Below are positions 43,357 to 52,303 of a stretch of 56,967 bases of DNA, piece by piece; position 1 is the first letter of the stretch, and each line of letters opens with the position of its first letter. Origin of the DNA: Planctomycetia bacterium (GTDB taxonomy: Bacteria > Planctomycetota > UBA8108 > UBA1146); NCBI GenBank assembly GCA_012269595.1, contig JAAXJX010000047.1:1-56967 (forward strand). The letters run 5' to 3'. The notes beneath the pieces are model-generated. The model was not told the origin of the DNA. It searched no databases and worked only from the letters and a program-made list of their open reading frames with translations. A program made the position numbers and the translations under genes.

Positions 43357-44940
43357 TCACTCTGGCCATGCGTCGAAGGGAAATTGGTTACTGGCGTAGG
43401 CTTTTTCATGAGGGATCAGTCGCTTGGCCAAATCAGGCCTCTGCGCTTCTGCTGCGGCCTTGATCAATGCCTTTTGCAGTGCCAATGCTGTTTCAAACTG
43501 CCCAGATGCAGCCAATAACATGGCTCTCGCTTCCAGCAGCTCCAGATCCGGTTTTTGACGAGTCAGTGTGGTCAAAACGTCCAATTCTTTGAGAACTGTT
43601 TCTCTCGGGATGCTTCGATCACAGGCCAGCAAGCGCCAACGAATCCCCAAGAGACGAACCTGTTGCGGGTGCACTTTGAGTGACCGTTCAATCCAGGTTT
43701 GCGCTTCTTTCGCCTTATCGAGGCGTATGAGACAAACGGCACCGGCGAGCCAGGCCGTGGCATTTCCCGGTACCAATTCAATCAGGCGATCGAAATCGGA
43801 AAAGGCTTTGCCGTAATCACCCATTCTTCTCAGAGCATTCCCCCGATTGAAGAGAGCCTCAACATGCTGCTGGTCTATTTCAAGGGCACGGTCGTAACAG
43901 AGGACCGCTTCATCATCCGATCCCTCCTGCGCTTCGATCACGCCCAGATCAAACCAGGCGAGGGCAAGTTCAGGGTCAAGACGAATTGCTTCAAGAAGAT
44001 CAATTCGTGCCTGTGGAAGACGCCCTAATTTGACCCTGGTCGACCCCAGATTCAAATGAACAGTAGGGGACTCAGGGTCTTGTTCGAGGGCCTTGAGAAA
44101 AGACTCCTCGGCGCGGGTATACAGACCCTCAGAAAAATAAAGGGTCCCTTCATTCAGATGAACCCTTCCGCCCCGACGCAACGCCAATACTTGTGCAAGC
44201 CAGGGGTCCCGGGCACGGGGGATGGCAATTCCCCTGAGGGCCATCTGCTCTTGAGCCAAATCCAACTTGCCTGCAGATCGGTAAGCCAGTCCCAGGGGGT
44301 AACGCAATGCCGATGCTCCAGGAGAAAGATCCAACGCTTTTTCAAGGACAGAAATAGCCTCAACGTGATTACCTTCCTGAAGACGAACCTGCCCCAGAAG
44401 CCCCAAGGCAGGAACGGAATCAGGGTCAAGCGACAGCACGTGCTGCAAGTGCCCGACACAAGATGAATATCTGGCGGCTTCGTAGTCGATCTGCGCCAGT
44501 ATCAGTCGCGAGTTGATGTGATCCGGAAAAGTGGTAAGCCACGGCTCCAGGGTTGCTTTCGCTTCTTCAGGTCTGCCCAGATCCCTCAGGCATAACGCCA
44601 AAAGATATGCCGACTCATGCTCAGGATCAGCCCATGAGAACGCATGACGGTATGTCTCTGCAGCATGAAGGTGAAGGCCATATGCCTGAAAGATCTTCCC
44701 GGATTCCAGCAGCCCGGCGACAGCCTTTGGTACTGAATCCTCCTTCGAGGAGTCAGCCCGGAGGAGGATCGCCTCTCCAAGATGCTCACTGACACTTTTT
44801 TCAAAGGAGGACAGGGGGAGATCAGTCCACGCAGGAGGATCAGGCGTGTCGCTGACACAGCCTAGCAACAGCACGGGCAAGCAGCACCACCATAGCCCCA
44901 TGAGAGAAGAAGATTCAGTCACCTTGCTTGCGGACTTCAT
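43357..44940 (-). CDS. TPR-repeat lipoprotein
   Basis: A 527-residue lipoprotein with signal LLLGC. Tetratricopeptide repeats fill most of the rest, for example AAETYRHAFSWADPE, GRPEEAKATLEPWLTTFPD and RAEESFLKALEQDPESPTVHLNLGS. Roughly a dozen units can be drawn, ending near residue 500. TPR proteins make protein-binding scaffolds. Its start overlaps the ASPIC/UnbV gene by 26 nt, and TPR plus ASPIC/UnbV pairs recur in Planctomycetota. A role in an outer-membrane or periplasmic complex is inferred. Confidence 0.85.
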   Translation of the reverse strand: MKSASKVTESSSLMGLWWCCLPVLLLGCVSDTPDPPAWTDLPLSSFEKSVSEHLGEAILLRADSSKEDSVPKAVAGLLESGKIFQAYGLHLHAAETYRHAFSWADPEHESAYLLALCLRDLGRPEEAKATLEPWLTTFPDHINSRLILAQIDYEAARYSSCVGHLQHVLSLDPDSVPALGLLGQVRLQEGNHVEAISVLEKALDLSPGASALRYPLGLAYRSAGKLDLAQEQMALRGIAIPRARDPWLAQVLALRRGGRVHLNEGTLYFSEGLYTRAEESFLKALEQDPESPTVHLNLGSTRVKLGRLPQARIDLLEAIRLDPELALAWFDLGVIEAQEGSDDEAVLCYDRALEIDQQHVEALFNRGNALRRMGDYGKAFSDFDRLIELVPGNATAWLAGAVCLIRLDKAKEAQTWIERSLKVHPQQVRLLGIRWRLLACDRSIPRETVLKELDVLTTLTRQKPDLELLEARAMLLAASGQFETALALQKALIKAAAEAQRPDLAKRLIPHEKAYASNQFPFDAWPE

Positions 44941-46639
44941 GGTATCGACGCACTTCCAATCCCTGGAGCTTCACTTGTGACAAATCAGGCCAGGTCACCG
45001 TGATGTCCACCCGCGAATCTGAATCGCCCAATCCTATGAGCACTCTCGGATCATGACAACTGAGGTAGGAACCACTTCTGCGACTCCAGCCTGACCTTGT
45101 TTCAGGGCCCTCGCTTGAGCCGACCTCCACTTTGACCCCTGCGAGAGGACGTCCAGCGGAGTCCATGGGAATGACCCCGATCCACGAATTGGCCTGCCCA
45201 CGGGTATTTATCAACAACCGTGCCGGCTCTCCGTTGGACGTGACGAAGAGGTCGCGATCCCCATCATTGTCCAAATCTGCCCATGCGGCTCCTCTGCCAA
45301 CGGTCTCTTTCGTAAAAGCGGGCTCGTCGAAGGCTGAAAACACTTCAAACTTTTGCCCTGACAGATTTCGGTACAGCTGATCAGGCTGCCCCAGAGGATG
45401 CACTTCTCCTGCTGCTATTTTTTCCACAGGCATTTTGACAGCTCCGTTGGTGACATAAAGATCAGGCCAGCCGTCATTGTCGAAGTCTCCCCAAACAGTA
45501 CCGAATCCGGTCCATCTTCGACTGGGGATCCCCAAACCCGATTCTGTGCTCACATCATCGAAGACTCCCTGGCCCAGATTCCGGTAGAGCGTATTGGTTT
45601 CTCCATCCAGGTGCGTAAGGAAAACATCATCGTCCCCATCGCCGTCATAATCAGCGATCTCTGCACCCATCGATGCTTCAGCCTGTCCTTCACGGTTGAG
45701 AGCACAGCCGTTGAGAAGGGCGGAATCCCTGAAAGTGAGAGGCTCCATTTGCAACCAGAGGCGATTGACTTCTCCGTCATTGGCTACATAGAAATCGAGT
45801 AGTCCGTTTCCATCCAGATCACTGCTGGCAACACCCAGCCCAGCCCCCTGATGGGCACCGATTCCACTCTCTTCTGTCCAATCTGCAAAACTTCCTGCAC
45901 CGTCATTCAGATAGAATCGATCGGTCAGGGAGGGATAGGAACTGGGTCCGCAGTAATCGATCAGACTGGTCGAACCAAAACAGGGCTTGTGGTTCTCCAA
46001 ACGAAAGTCGACGTAAGAACAGACATACAGGTCTTCATCCCCATCCCGATCGATATCGACGAACGCAGCACTGGTCGTCCAGCGGTCATCGTCAAGCCCA
46101 AGGTTCTCGGCCTGATCCTGGTATTTCCCGTCAGGTCCAGAAACCCAGAACTCGTCGACTCCAAATCCGGTTACCAGAAGGTCTGGTTTGCCATCTCGGT
46201 TGAAATCAGAAACGGCCAAACCCATTCCATAGACCGATGATTCGATTCCGGTTTCCTCTGTCATGTCGGAAAAGACGGGGACACCGTTTTGAATGCCTTC
46301 ATTTCGAAATATTCGCAATCCAGAAGGTCGCTGGTCTGGATAGGGAAGAGAGCGAACTGGGGGAGACGTCGAATCTTTCACCAGCAGATGCCCCTGATTG
46401 ATAGCCAGGTCCATGTCCCCGTCGCTGTCGATATCGAGAACCGCCACTCCCGGTCCTACGATCTCACAAAAATATCGTTCTCCGCTCATGCCATTGTCAT
46501 GCAGAAAATCCACACCGGACGCCTCAGTTCGATCAATAAACCAGGGAGCAGAATCCCGGGAATCCGGGGTGGACGTTCTGTCACATCCCCACAGGGGGAG
46601 GATCAACAGAAGACAGAAAATGCGAAATACGGTCGGCAT
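44915..46639 (-). CDS. FG-GAP/VCBS-repeat lipoprotein with ASPIC/UnbV domain (CRTAC1-like)
   Basis: A 574-residue lipoprotein (signal ending LPLWGC). At least seven FG-GAP repeats carry calcium-binding loops such as DIDSDGDMDL, DFNRDGKPDL, DIDRDGDEDL, DYDGDGDDDV, DFDNDGWPDL and DLDNDGDRDL, predicting a beta-propeller. The C-terminus is an ASPIC/UnbV domain (PLAGVKVEVG, then VLIGLGDSDSRVDITVTWPDL). It resembles vertebrate CRTAC1, a secreted propeller protein. ATG 46639 gives a clean lipoprotein signal; an earlier ATG at 46678 is rejected. It is coupled to the TPR gene. Confidence 0.9.
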   Translation of the reverse strand: MPTVFRIFCLLLILPLWGCDRTSTPDSRDSAPWFIDRTEASGVDFLHDNGMSGERYFCEIVGPGVAVLDIDSDGDMDLAINQGHLLVKDSTSPPVRSLPYPDQRPSGLRIFRNEGIQNGVPVFSDMTEETGIESSVYGMGLAVSDFNRDGKPDLLVTGFGVDEFWVSGPDGKYQDQAENLGLDDDRWTTSAAFVDIDRDGDEDLYVCSYVDFRLENHKPCFGSTSLIDYCGPSSYPSLTDRFYLNDGAGSFADWTEESGIGAHQGAGLGVASSDLDGNGLLDFYVANDGEVNRLWLQMEPLTFRDSALLNGCALNREGQAEASMGAEIADYDGDGDDDVFLTHLDGETNTLYRNLGQGVFDDVSTESGLGIPSRRWTGFGTVWGDFDNDGWPDLYVTNGAVKMPVEKIAAGEVHPLGQPDQLYRNLSGQKFEVFSAFDEPAFTKETVGRGAAWADLDNDGDRDLFVTSNGEPARLLINTRGQANSWIGVIPMDSAGRPLAGVKVEVGSSEGPETRSGWSRRSGSYLSCHDPRVLIGLGDSDSRVDITVTWPDLSQVKLQGLEVRRYHEVRKQGD

Positions 46640-46776
46640 CGCCCCTCGTGTCCTGAAAATCGGAACAAAATGGCTCAAATTCCACGTTTCCTCGATAACC
46701 CTGACCTGTGATTGGGGTTACCTTTGTGCCTGCGGCAGTCGGTGGGGAAAACCCTCCCGAGAGAGGATACAGGATC

Positions 46777-47808
46777 TTGAGCGCTCTCGCATTTGACAGC
46801 ATCACCGAAAAACCCTTTCTGATAACACTTTTTCTGGTGGTGCTGGGATTCTTCACTTTCCCTGTTCATGGAGACGTCTTCGAACTTCGTGACGGAAAGA
46901 AGATTGAAGGCAACATCGTCCGTGAAATAGGGGACCTGGTCAGCATTCGCAAACTGGACGGGTCGATTGTGACCATCGATCGCTCTGAAATCGCATCCGT
47001 CAAAAAATCTGCGACCCCCCTCGATGAATATCGCAGTAAAGCCGATTCGGTCAAAGACGATGATCTTCAGGGGCACATTGACCTTGCAAAGTGGTGTACG
47101 GACAAAGGCCTCAACACTCAGGCGTCACTTCACTGGAAAATTGTCATTCGCATTTCACCGGACAATTTTGATGGTCGCAAAGCACTCGGTTATGTCTGGA
47201 TCGGCGGAGACTGGTATTTGGCTGGTAGCCCTGAAGCACTGGCTCGACAAAAAGAGCTCGACAGTACTCCTGCGGAGCAGGCACCTCGTATTCCTGACGA
47301 ATTGCCGCTACCGGAGTGGGATCGGCCTGGTACTGGTGTTACACCGGACCTTCCTCCCATCAGTGGAGACGCCAAAGTTGTCATTCTCCAGGCTGACGAG
47401 AAAACAGGTCGCAAAAAGGTCGAATCGTCAGGACTCAAGTTTCAACTCAATCGGATGGGTGGAAACGTTCGGTTCACCGAGGGTGACCTGAAGAAGGCAG
47501 AGCATATTCTCAAGGTCAAAATGCGGGTTTATTTTGTGAGGCAACAGGATTTCTACGGCGCCCCGATTGCCAATATTTTTCAGGGTGAAGCCCAGATCGA
47601 TCTTCTGGAGAGAAAGCCTGACGGCAAAATGAAAAAACTCCACAGTGCGAAAGTGAAGATGCCGTTTTCAGCCAGCACCAACCGATCCAAGGAAGTGGCT
47701 CTTCGATACACCTATTACAAGACTCTTGAAGCTGTCGCCTCTCGCGTTTCACGGTGGTCCTGGCTCAAACGCAATGGAGCAAAACCCCTGAAGGCACCTG
47801 AGGAATAG
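46777..47808 (+). CDS. Secreted hypothetical protein
   Basis: A 343-residue protein with a signal sequence (FLITLFLVVLGFFTFPVHG). The mature N-terminus DVFELRDGKKIEGNIV...GSIVTIDRSEI is a small beta module seen in other secreted planctomycete proteins. A helical part with GYVWIGGDWYLAG and a C-terminal beta-rich domain (about 190-340) follow. TTG 46777 gives the best signal peptide; a GTG at 46708 is possible, so the start is uncertain. It diverges from the ASPIC/UnbV gene. I do not know its function. Confidence 0.65.
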   Translation: MSALAFDSITEKPFLITLFLVVLGFFTFPVHGDVFELRDGKKIEGNIVREIGDLVSIRKLDGSIVTIDRSEIASVKKSATPLDEYRSKADSVKDDDLQGHIDLAKWCTDKGLNTQASLHWKIVIRISPDNFDGRKALGYVWIGGDWYLAGSPEALARQKELDSTPAEQAPRIPDELPLPEWDRPGTGVTPDLPPISGDAKVVILQADEKTGRKKVESSGLKFQLNRMGGNVRFTEGDLKKAEHILKVKMRVYFVRQQDFYGAPIANIFQGEAQIDLLERKPDGKMKKLHSAKVKMPFSASTNRSKEVALRYTYYKTLEAVASRVSRWSWLKRNGAKPLKAPEE

Positions 47809-47809
47809 G

Positions 47810-48019
47810 ATGAGCCCAGATCCAACATTGACTCCATTGCCCAAAGCCAGTGCCAGATCCAGATCCATGGTACGCAAACAGATCATCAGAAGCCTGGGGT
47901 ACAGTATTTGGCAGGGAATCCGATTCCCGCTCTTTCTCTTCACCCGGTACGGGTTCCGCAATCGCATTCGTCAACTGGTGCAGAGGCCACAAAAACACAA
48001 TTCCCACAATAACTCCTGA
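47810..48019 (+). CDS. Small basic protein, translationally coupled
   Basis: A 69-residue basic protein (SPDPTLTPLPKASARSRS start, one short hydrophobic run WQGIRFPLFLFTRYGF, Arg/Lys/His-rich end). Its ATG lies 1 bp after the stop of the secreted protein (TAGGATGAG), so it may be read by reinitiation. It matches nothing I know, and the reverse strand is also open here. Treat as a possible gene only. Confidence 0.4.
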   Translation: MSPDPTLTPLPKASARSRSMVRKQIIRSLGYSIWQGIRFPLFLFTRYGFRNRIRQLVQRPQKHNSHNNS

Positions 48020-48142
48020 GGATCCGTCACCCTTCTTCAGGAGGAGAGATCGACACTGATCCCCAGTCTTGCAAGCGACATTTCGTCCCTCCTCGCCCTT
48101 TGTTAGAGTGTGAACTCATGACAACGAAGGGGGAGTGATCCC

Positions 48143-49348
48143 GTGCTGCCGACCTTGACCGAGCTATTGAAAGAATTGCGATCCGGAGACAGGGTTTTCC
48201 TCAGGGGGGATCTGAATGTTCCTCTTCTGGACGGAGTGATCCAGGACACCAATCGCCTGGAAGCGATTTTGCCCACACTCCAAGATCTCCTTCAGGCAGG
48301 CGCCATCGTTACGCTGGCCACTCATTTGGGACGGCCCAAAGGAACAGACCCTGATCTGAGCACACGGCCCCTTGCCGATTACCTCGAGGATCAACTTTCA
48401 GTTCCGGTGACCCATGTCAGTGAATTCCCACCCGAAACTCACTACCAGGAAACCCTGCTGACCCAGAAACCGGGAAGCGTTCTTCTTTTGGAGAACCTGC
48501 GCTATGACCCACGTGAGAAAACAGACGATTCAACATTCGCCCAGCTGTTGATCAGCGGAAGCCAATACTACGTCAACGACGCTTTCGGTTGCTGCCACCG
48601 AGCCCATGCATCTGTTTCAGCTATCACCCGCTTCAAACCTTCCTTTTGTGGGTACCTCATAGAAAAGGAAATTGCGGCCCTTGAAGAGATTCGGGATCGG
48701 GCGGACCGGCCTTTCTGGATCATCTCCGGAGGTGCCAAGGTCAGTGACAAGTTGGGAGTTCTCGGCAATTTGGCGCCCTTGTTGGATGGGGTGGTCTGTA
48801 CAGGTGGACTCGCCAATACCCTTTTACATGGGAATGGTGTCAACGTTGGCGCATCCAGAGTGGAGACAGAGAGTCTCGACAGCGTCAAAGAGTTGTTGAG
48901 CGGTGATGTCGAAGTGGTTCTTCCTATGGATTTTATTGCAGGCGACACTCCATTTGACCCGAGCGAAACCATGAAATGCGACTCAGAGACAATCGTTCCG
49001 GATCACCTCAGTTTCTTTGACATCGGCCCCCGATCTGTTGAAACGATCTGTCAAAAGTTGGCGACGGCCAAAACCATATTCTGGAATGGCCCCGCAGGTG
49101 TGTTTGAAACTGCCGAATTCTCCTCGGGAACCCGGGAGATCGCCCGCTTTCTGGCCTTGCAAGACTCCAGGGTTGTCGTCGGAGGTGGAGACAGCGCTGC
49201 AGCGGTTCGGCAGATGGGGCTTGCCGAGCATTTTCATCACGTTTCGACCGGTGGTGGCGCCGCTCTGGAATTCCTCGAAGGTAAAGAATTGCCTGGCATT
49301 GAAGCTCTGAGTCGTCATGCCGATGTTGACACGGAGCAATGCGAATGA
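48143..49348 (+). CDS. pgk: Phosphoglycerate kinase
   Basis: A 401-residue glycolytic kinase. Motifs run in order: RGDLNVPLLDG, THLGRPKG, LLLENLRYDPREK, VNDAFGCCHRAHAS, GGAKVSDK, FWNGPAGVFE, GGGDSAAA and STGGGAALEFLEG. Length is normal. The start is GTG with GGGGGAG upstream. Small differences from the usual pattern (GYLIEKE where GFLMEKE is common) are scattered and conservative. It overlaps the next gene as ATGA. No gap or tpi lies nearby, so it stands outside a full glycolytic cluster. Confidence 0.95.
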   Translation: MLPTLTELLKELRSGDRVFLRGDLNVPLLDGVIQDTNRLEAILPTLQDLLQAGAIVTLATHLGRPKGTDPDLSTRPLADYLEDQLSVPVTHVSEFPPETHYQETLLTQKPGSVLLLENLRYDPREKTDDSTFAQLLISGSQYYVNDAFGCCHRAHASVSAITRFKPSFCGYLIEKEIAALEEIRDRADRPFWIISGGAKVSDKLGVLGNLAPLLDGVVCTGGLANTLLHGNGVNVGASRVETESLDSVKELLSGDVEVVLPMDFIAGDTPFDPSETMKCDSETIVPDHLSFFDIGPRSVETICQKLATAKTIFWNGPAGVFETAEFSSGTREIARFLALQDSRVVVGGGDSAAAVRQMGLAEHFHHVSTGGGAALEFLEGKELPGIEALSRHADVDTEQCE

Positions 49349-50106
49349 ACCCTCTCGCCCAAAGGCGCAGTTACGGTCGGCAAGTCCTTGGCCAGTTGAG
49401 CCGCTTCGTCAAGGAGCGGTTTCTTCAGGGTGAAGAAGCCGACATTGATGCAGAAACTCTTTTTCGTGGTTTGACCGCAGAGAGGTTTCCTGACGATCCG
49501 ATCACCGGTGAGGAATTGGGGGCTGATCCGCGAACAAGGGAAGAGGGCTGGATCATCGACCCGTTGGATGGTTCTACCAACCACTCTCGGGGAATTCCGA
49601 TTTTTGCCGTTTCACTCGCGTATCGGTCAGGTGGTGAAACGGTGTTGGGCTGGATCTCCGACCCCGTACGCGGGGAGTGGATCGAGGCAGTTGCTGGTCA
49701 TGGAATCACCAGTGGGGGACTGATCCCCTTCCGTAAATCGGTGGAACGCCCCCCGATGATCCACCTCACACCGCGCTGGAGAAAGAAGCGGCCCCGTTGG
49801 CGCAATTTTCTCCCAAACAATATCAAGCAGAGAACTTTGGGATCGATCGCTCTGGAAATGGCCTGGATCGCCATGGGGAGAATGGATGCCGGAGCATGGT
49901 ATAAAACCCATGAATGGGATATCGCTGCAGGGCTACTCCTGATCAGCGAAGCAGGAGGACAGATCTGCCCGGTATTGAATGGCGGCAAAGGGGAATATGT
50001 GGCGACCTCTCCTAGCCATAAACACCTTCTCCCACTCCTCAGGGACTGTCTTGAGGATCACGGTTCAGGTTTGGCGACTCATGAACCGGGAAAGCTCTAC
50101 ACATGA
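49345..50106 (+). CDS. Inositol monophosphatase-family phosphatase
   Basis: A 253-residue Mg2+-dependent phosphatase of the IMPase/SuhB/CysQ fold. TGEELG supplies a metal ligand, WIIDPLDGSTNHS is the main metal-binding motif, and EWDIAAGLLLISEAGG is the third. The substrate may be inositol phosphate, 3',5'-bisphosphate nucleotides (CysQ) or a fructose or histidinol phosphate; the sequence does not decide. It overlaps pgk (ATGA at 49345) and the next gene by 4 nt, so three genes are coupled. Confidence 0.88.
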   Translation: MNPLAQRRSYGRQVLGQLSRFVKERFLQGEEADIDAETLFRGLTAERFPDDPITGEELGADPRTREEGWIIDPLDGSTNHSRGIPIFAVSLAYRSGGETVLGWISDPVRGEWIEAVAGHGITSGGLIPFRKSVERPPMIHLTPRWRKKRPRWRNFLPNNIKQRTLGSIALEMAWIAMGRMDAGAWYKTHEWDIAAGLLLISEAGGQICPVLNGGKGEYVATSPSHKHLLPLLRDCLEDHGSGLATHEPGKLYT

Positions 50107-50600
50107 ATGACGAATTGATTCCTATCCAGATTGGCCCGCGCTGTTTTCCGCAATCTCCGGAAATGGGGGCGATCGTCCAGATCCTCAGTGAGAACAAAAA
50201 GTTCGTCATCTGTATTGGTCACCCTGAAGCCATCGCTCTCGAAGAAGCCATGCAGAAGCAGGAATCTCCCAGGCCGATGACTCATCAGCTCATGGGTTCC
50301 ATCATGCTCGGATTCGACATACGCGTCCGGAAGGCCGTCGTCACCCAGGTCATGCAGGGGAACTTTTTCGGAATGCTCGTCCTTGAAAGAAAAGGGTCTG
50401 ACGGGATTTTACAAGAGGCGCATATCGATTGCCGCCCCAGCGATGCCATGGTTCTCTCGGCGCGCCTCGGTTTTCCGCTCTTTGTGACTCAAGAGGTTCT
50501 GGATAACGTTCCTGAAATCGACGTTGCCGATATTGTCGAATCCGGTGAGGATGACCCCATGCCCGATTTCCCGGGACTGGATTCAGGTACGGAGGACTGA
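50103..50600 (+). CDS. Bifunctional nuclease-family protein (DUF151)
   Basis: A 165-residue protein of the bifunctional nuclease (BFN) domain family. RPMTHQLMGSIM and IDCRPSDAMVLSARLG, with the invariant R-P-S-D, are diagnostic. Members are reported to have DNase and RNase activity in plants; the bacterial role is poorly known. An acidic tail follows about residue 145. It overlaps the IMPase gene by 4 nt and lies 1 bp before a small lipoprotein gene. Confidence 0.85.
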   Translation: MNDELIPIQIGPRCFPQSPEMGAIVQILSENKKFVICIGHPEAIALEEAMQKQESPRPMTHQLMGSIMLGFDIRVRKAVVTQVMQGNFFGMLVLERKGSDGILQEAHIDCRPSDAMVLSARLGFPLFVTQEVLDNVPEIDVADIVESGEDDPMPDFPGLDSGTED

Positions 50601-50601
50601 C

Positions 50602-51078
50602 ATGGCAGGCATCAGGGTTTTATTTTCATGGGCTTTGTTCATGACGATCGTGCTGCTATCAAGCGGCTGCCAACAGATCCCCCGCGTGGAGGACCACTTC
50701 AACCGATCCACTCCTGTTGAAACTGTTCGATACTTTCGCTATTGCGTGGATGCTGGAGAACTGGACCTCGCATACGAAACGCTGACCGCTGAATCCAGAA
50801 ATTCTGTTACACCACTGCAGTTCAAGGCTCTCATCCGATTTGTCGACGTACCCGAACTGAATAATCTTGGATTGCGTGATTTGATCGTCGATTCGGACGT
50901 CGATACGCGCCCGGAAATGGTCTCCGGTTCAACCAGGAATTGGTGGGTGACCTTGATTCTCGATACGGAAGATCAATACATCGAATACTCACTGAAACTG
51001 GTTCCGATGGCGACCGGTCAATGGCAGCTGGACCTCCTCAGCCCACGAGGACTCGATTTCGGTGGGAGCGATTCTTGA
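50602..51078 (+). CDS. Small lipoprotein of unknown function
   Basis: A 158-residue protein with a lipoprotein signal (LFMTIVLLSSGCQQIP). The mature domain (about 30-158) has TPVETVRYFRYCVDAGELDLAYETLT, recalling DUF4878-like or NTF2-like lumenal domains, and a beta-rich end (WWVTLILDTEDQYIEYSLKLVPM). ATG 50602 follows ACGGAGGACTGAC; earlier in-frame starts lie inside the BFN gene. It ends TTGA with the cysteine desulfurase start. Function unknown. Confidence 0.7.
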   Translation: MAGIRVLFSWALFMTIVLLSSGCQQIPRVEDHFNRSTPVETVRYFRYCVDAGELDLAYETLTAESRNSVTPLQFKALIRFVDVPELNNLGLRDLIVDSDVDTRPEMVSGSTRNWWVTLILDTEDQYIEYSLKLVPMATGQWQLDLLSPRGLDFGGSDS

Positions 51079-52214
51079 ACCGGATTTATCTGGACCACAA
51101 TGCCACCTCACCGCTCCTTCCTGAAGTCGCCCGGGGAATGGCTGAACTTTTGGAGAGTGGGACAGCAGGCAACCCTTCCAGTCTGCATCAGGACGGACGG
51201 GGTGCTCGCAGGGTTCTTGAAGACGCCCGAGATCGGGTTGCCGCTGCGTTGTCGGTAGAACCGGCCGAAATCTTTTTTACAAGTGGTGGAACGGAGAGCA
51301 ATAATCTGGCGATTTGCGGATTGGTCACGGATCACCCTGCGGTATCTGCCAGCGCTACCGAACACCCCTCGATTCTGGAGCCGGTCAAGCAACTACATTC
51401 TTCCGGTAGACCAGGAAGCATCATCCCCGTGTCTGCTTCAGGCCGCGTAGATTTGAGTCAGATACCGGAAGAAGGATTGGTCAGCGTTCACTGGTTCAAT
51501 AATGAGACTGGTATCTCCCAGGATCTCGAATCTATCGCCGAGAAAGTGCATCAAAAGGGAGGGCGCTTCCACACCGATGGCGCCCAGGGCTTCTTCAGGA
51601 CTCCTCTGAACCTCGGGGATTCCCCTGTGGACGCTGCCACCATCACCGCGCACAAGGCTGGAGGTCCTTCAGGAGTGGGCGCTCTCTGGATCCGCAAGGG
51701 TTTCCTGCAACAGCCCTTCATTCACGGAGGACCACAGGAGAAAAAGATCCGCCCGGGAACAGAAAACCTGCTGGCGATTCACGGCATGGGCATCCTGGCA
51801 GAAACCTGTTTCAAGGAACCCTCATGGAATCGAACGCACCTCGAACGCCTCCGCACCCTGTTTCTTGAATCCCTTCAGGCAACGAGTTCGCACAAAGCCG
51901 TTGCCCAGGATCAAGATGATTGGCCGGGGTGCCTCAATCTTTCCTTTGAAGGAGTTCACGCAGAAACCCTGCTCGTCCGGCTTGATATGGAGGGTATTTC
52001 GGCTTCGAGTGGTTCTGCCTGCTCATCCGGTGCCCGTGAGCCGAGCCATGTTCTGAAAGCCATGGCGATCCCTGAAAGCCAGATACGGGGTTCGATTCGA
52101 ATCAGCATGGGGCCACATTCCACTGAGGAAGAGATCAGCAAGGCCGCCAAAACCCTAGGAAGAATCACAGAAGACCTGCGACGCCACTCCACAGGTGCAC
52201 CTCCCGTCAGCTGA
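51075..52214 (+). CDS. Cysteine desulfurase (NifS/IscS class)
   Basis: A 379-residue PLP enzyme that takes sulfur from cysteine for Fe-S clusters and thio-modified tRNA. YLDHNATSPLLPEV opens the fold. TSGGTESNNLAI, HTDGAQ and the PLP lysine in ITAHKAGGPSGVGAL follow, and the persulfide Cys is in SSGSACSSG, near residue 315. No iscU, iscR or sufE lies nearby. It begins with TTG in a TTGA overlap with the lipoprotein gene. Sulfur could serve the tRNA thiolation that precedes MnmH, though that link is inference. Confidence 0.92.
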   Translation: MNRIYLDHNATSPLLPEVARGMAELLESGTAGNPSSLHQDGRGARRVLEDARDRVAAALSVEPAEIFFTSGGTESNNLAICGLVTDHPAVSASATEHPSILEPVKQLHSSGRPGSIIPVSASGRVDLSQIPEEGLVSVHWFNNETGISQDLESIAEKVHQKGGRFHTDGAQGFFRTPLNLGDSPVDAATITAHKAGGPSGVGALWIRKGFLQQPFIHGGPQEKKIRPGTENLLAIHGMGILAETCFKEPSWNRTHLERLRTLFLESLQATSSHKAVAQDQDDWPGCLNLSFEGVHAETLLVRLDMEGISASSGSACSSGAREPSHVLKAMAIPESQIRGSIRISMGPHSTEEEISKAAKTLGRITEDLRRHSTGAPPVS

Positions 52215-52245
52215 CTGCTGCCCTTTGACCCCTTGAAAAGATAGA

Positions 52246-52279
52246 CGCCGAGAGCTCCACCTGCATGGAACCCTCGGCG
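52246..52279 (-). terminator. Candidate terminator of the actin-like operon
   Basis: CGCCGAG/CTCGGCG with an inner TCCA/TGGA stem lies between the convergent cysteine desulfurase and actin-like genes. Read on the minus strand it is followed by TCTATCTTTTC, a weak T-rich tail. Confidence 0.5.
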
Positions 52280-52303
52280 CTGAGTGGGGAATTCAAATTT
52301 CAA

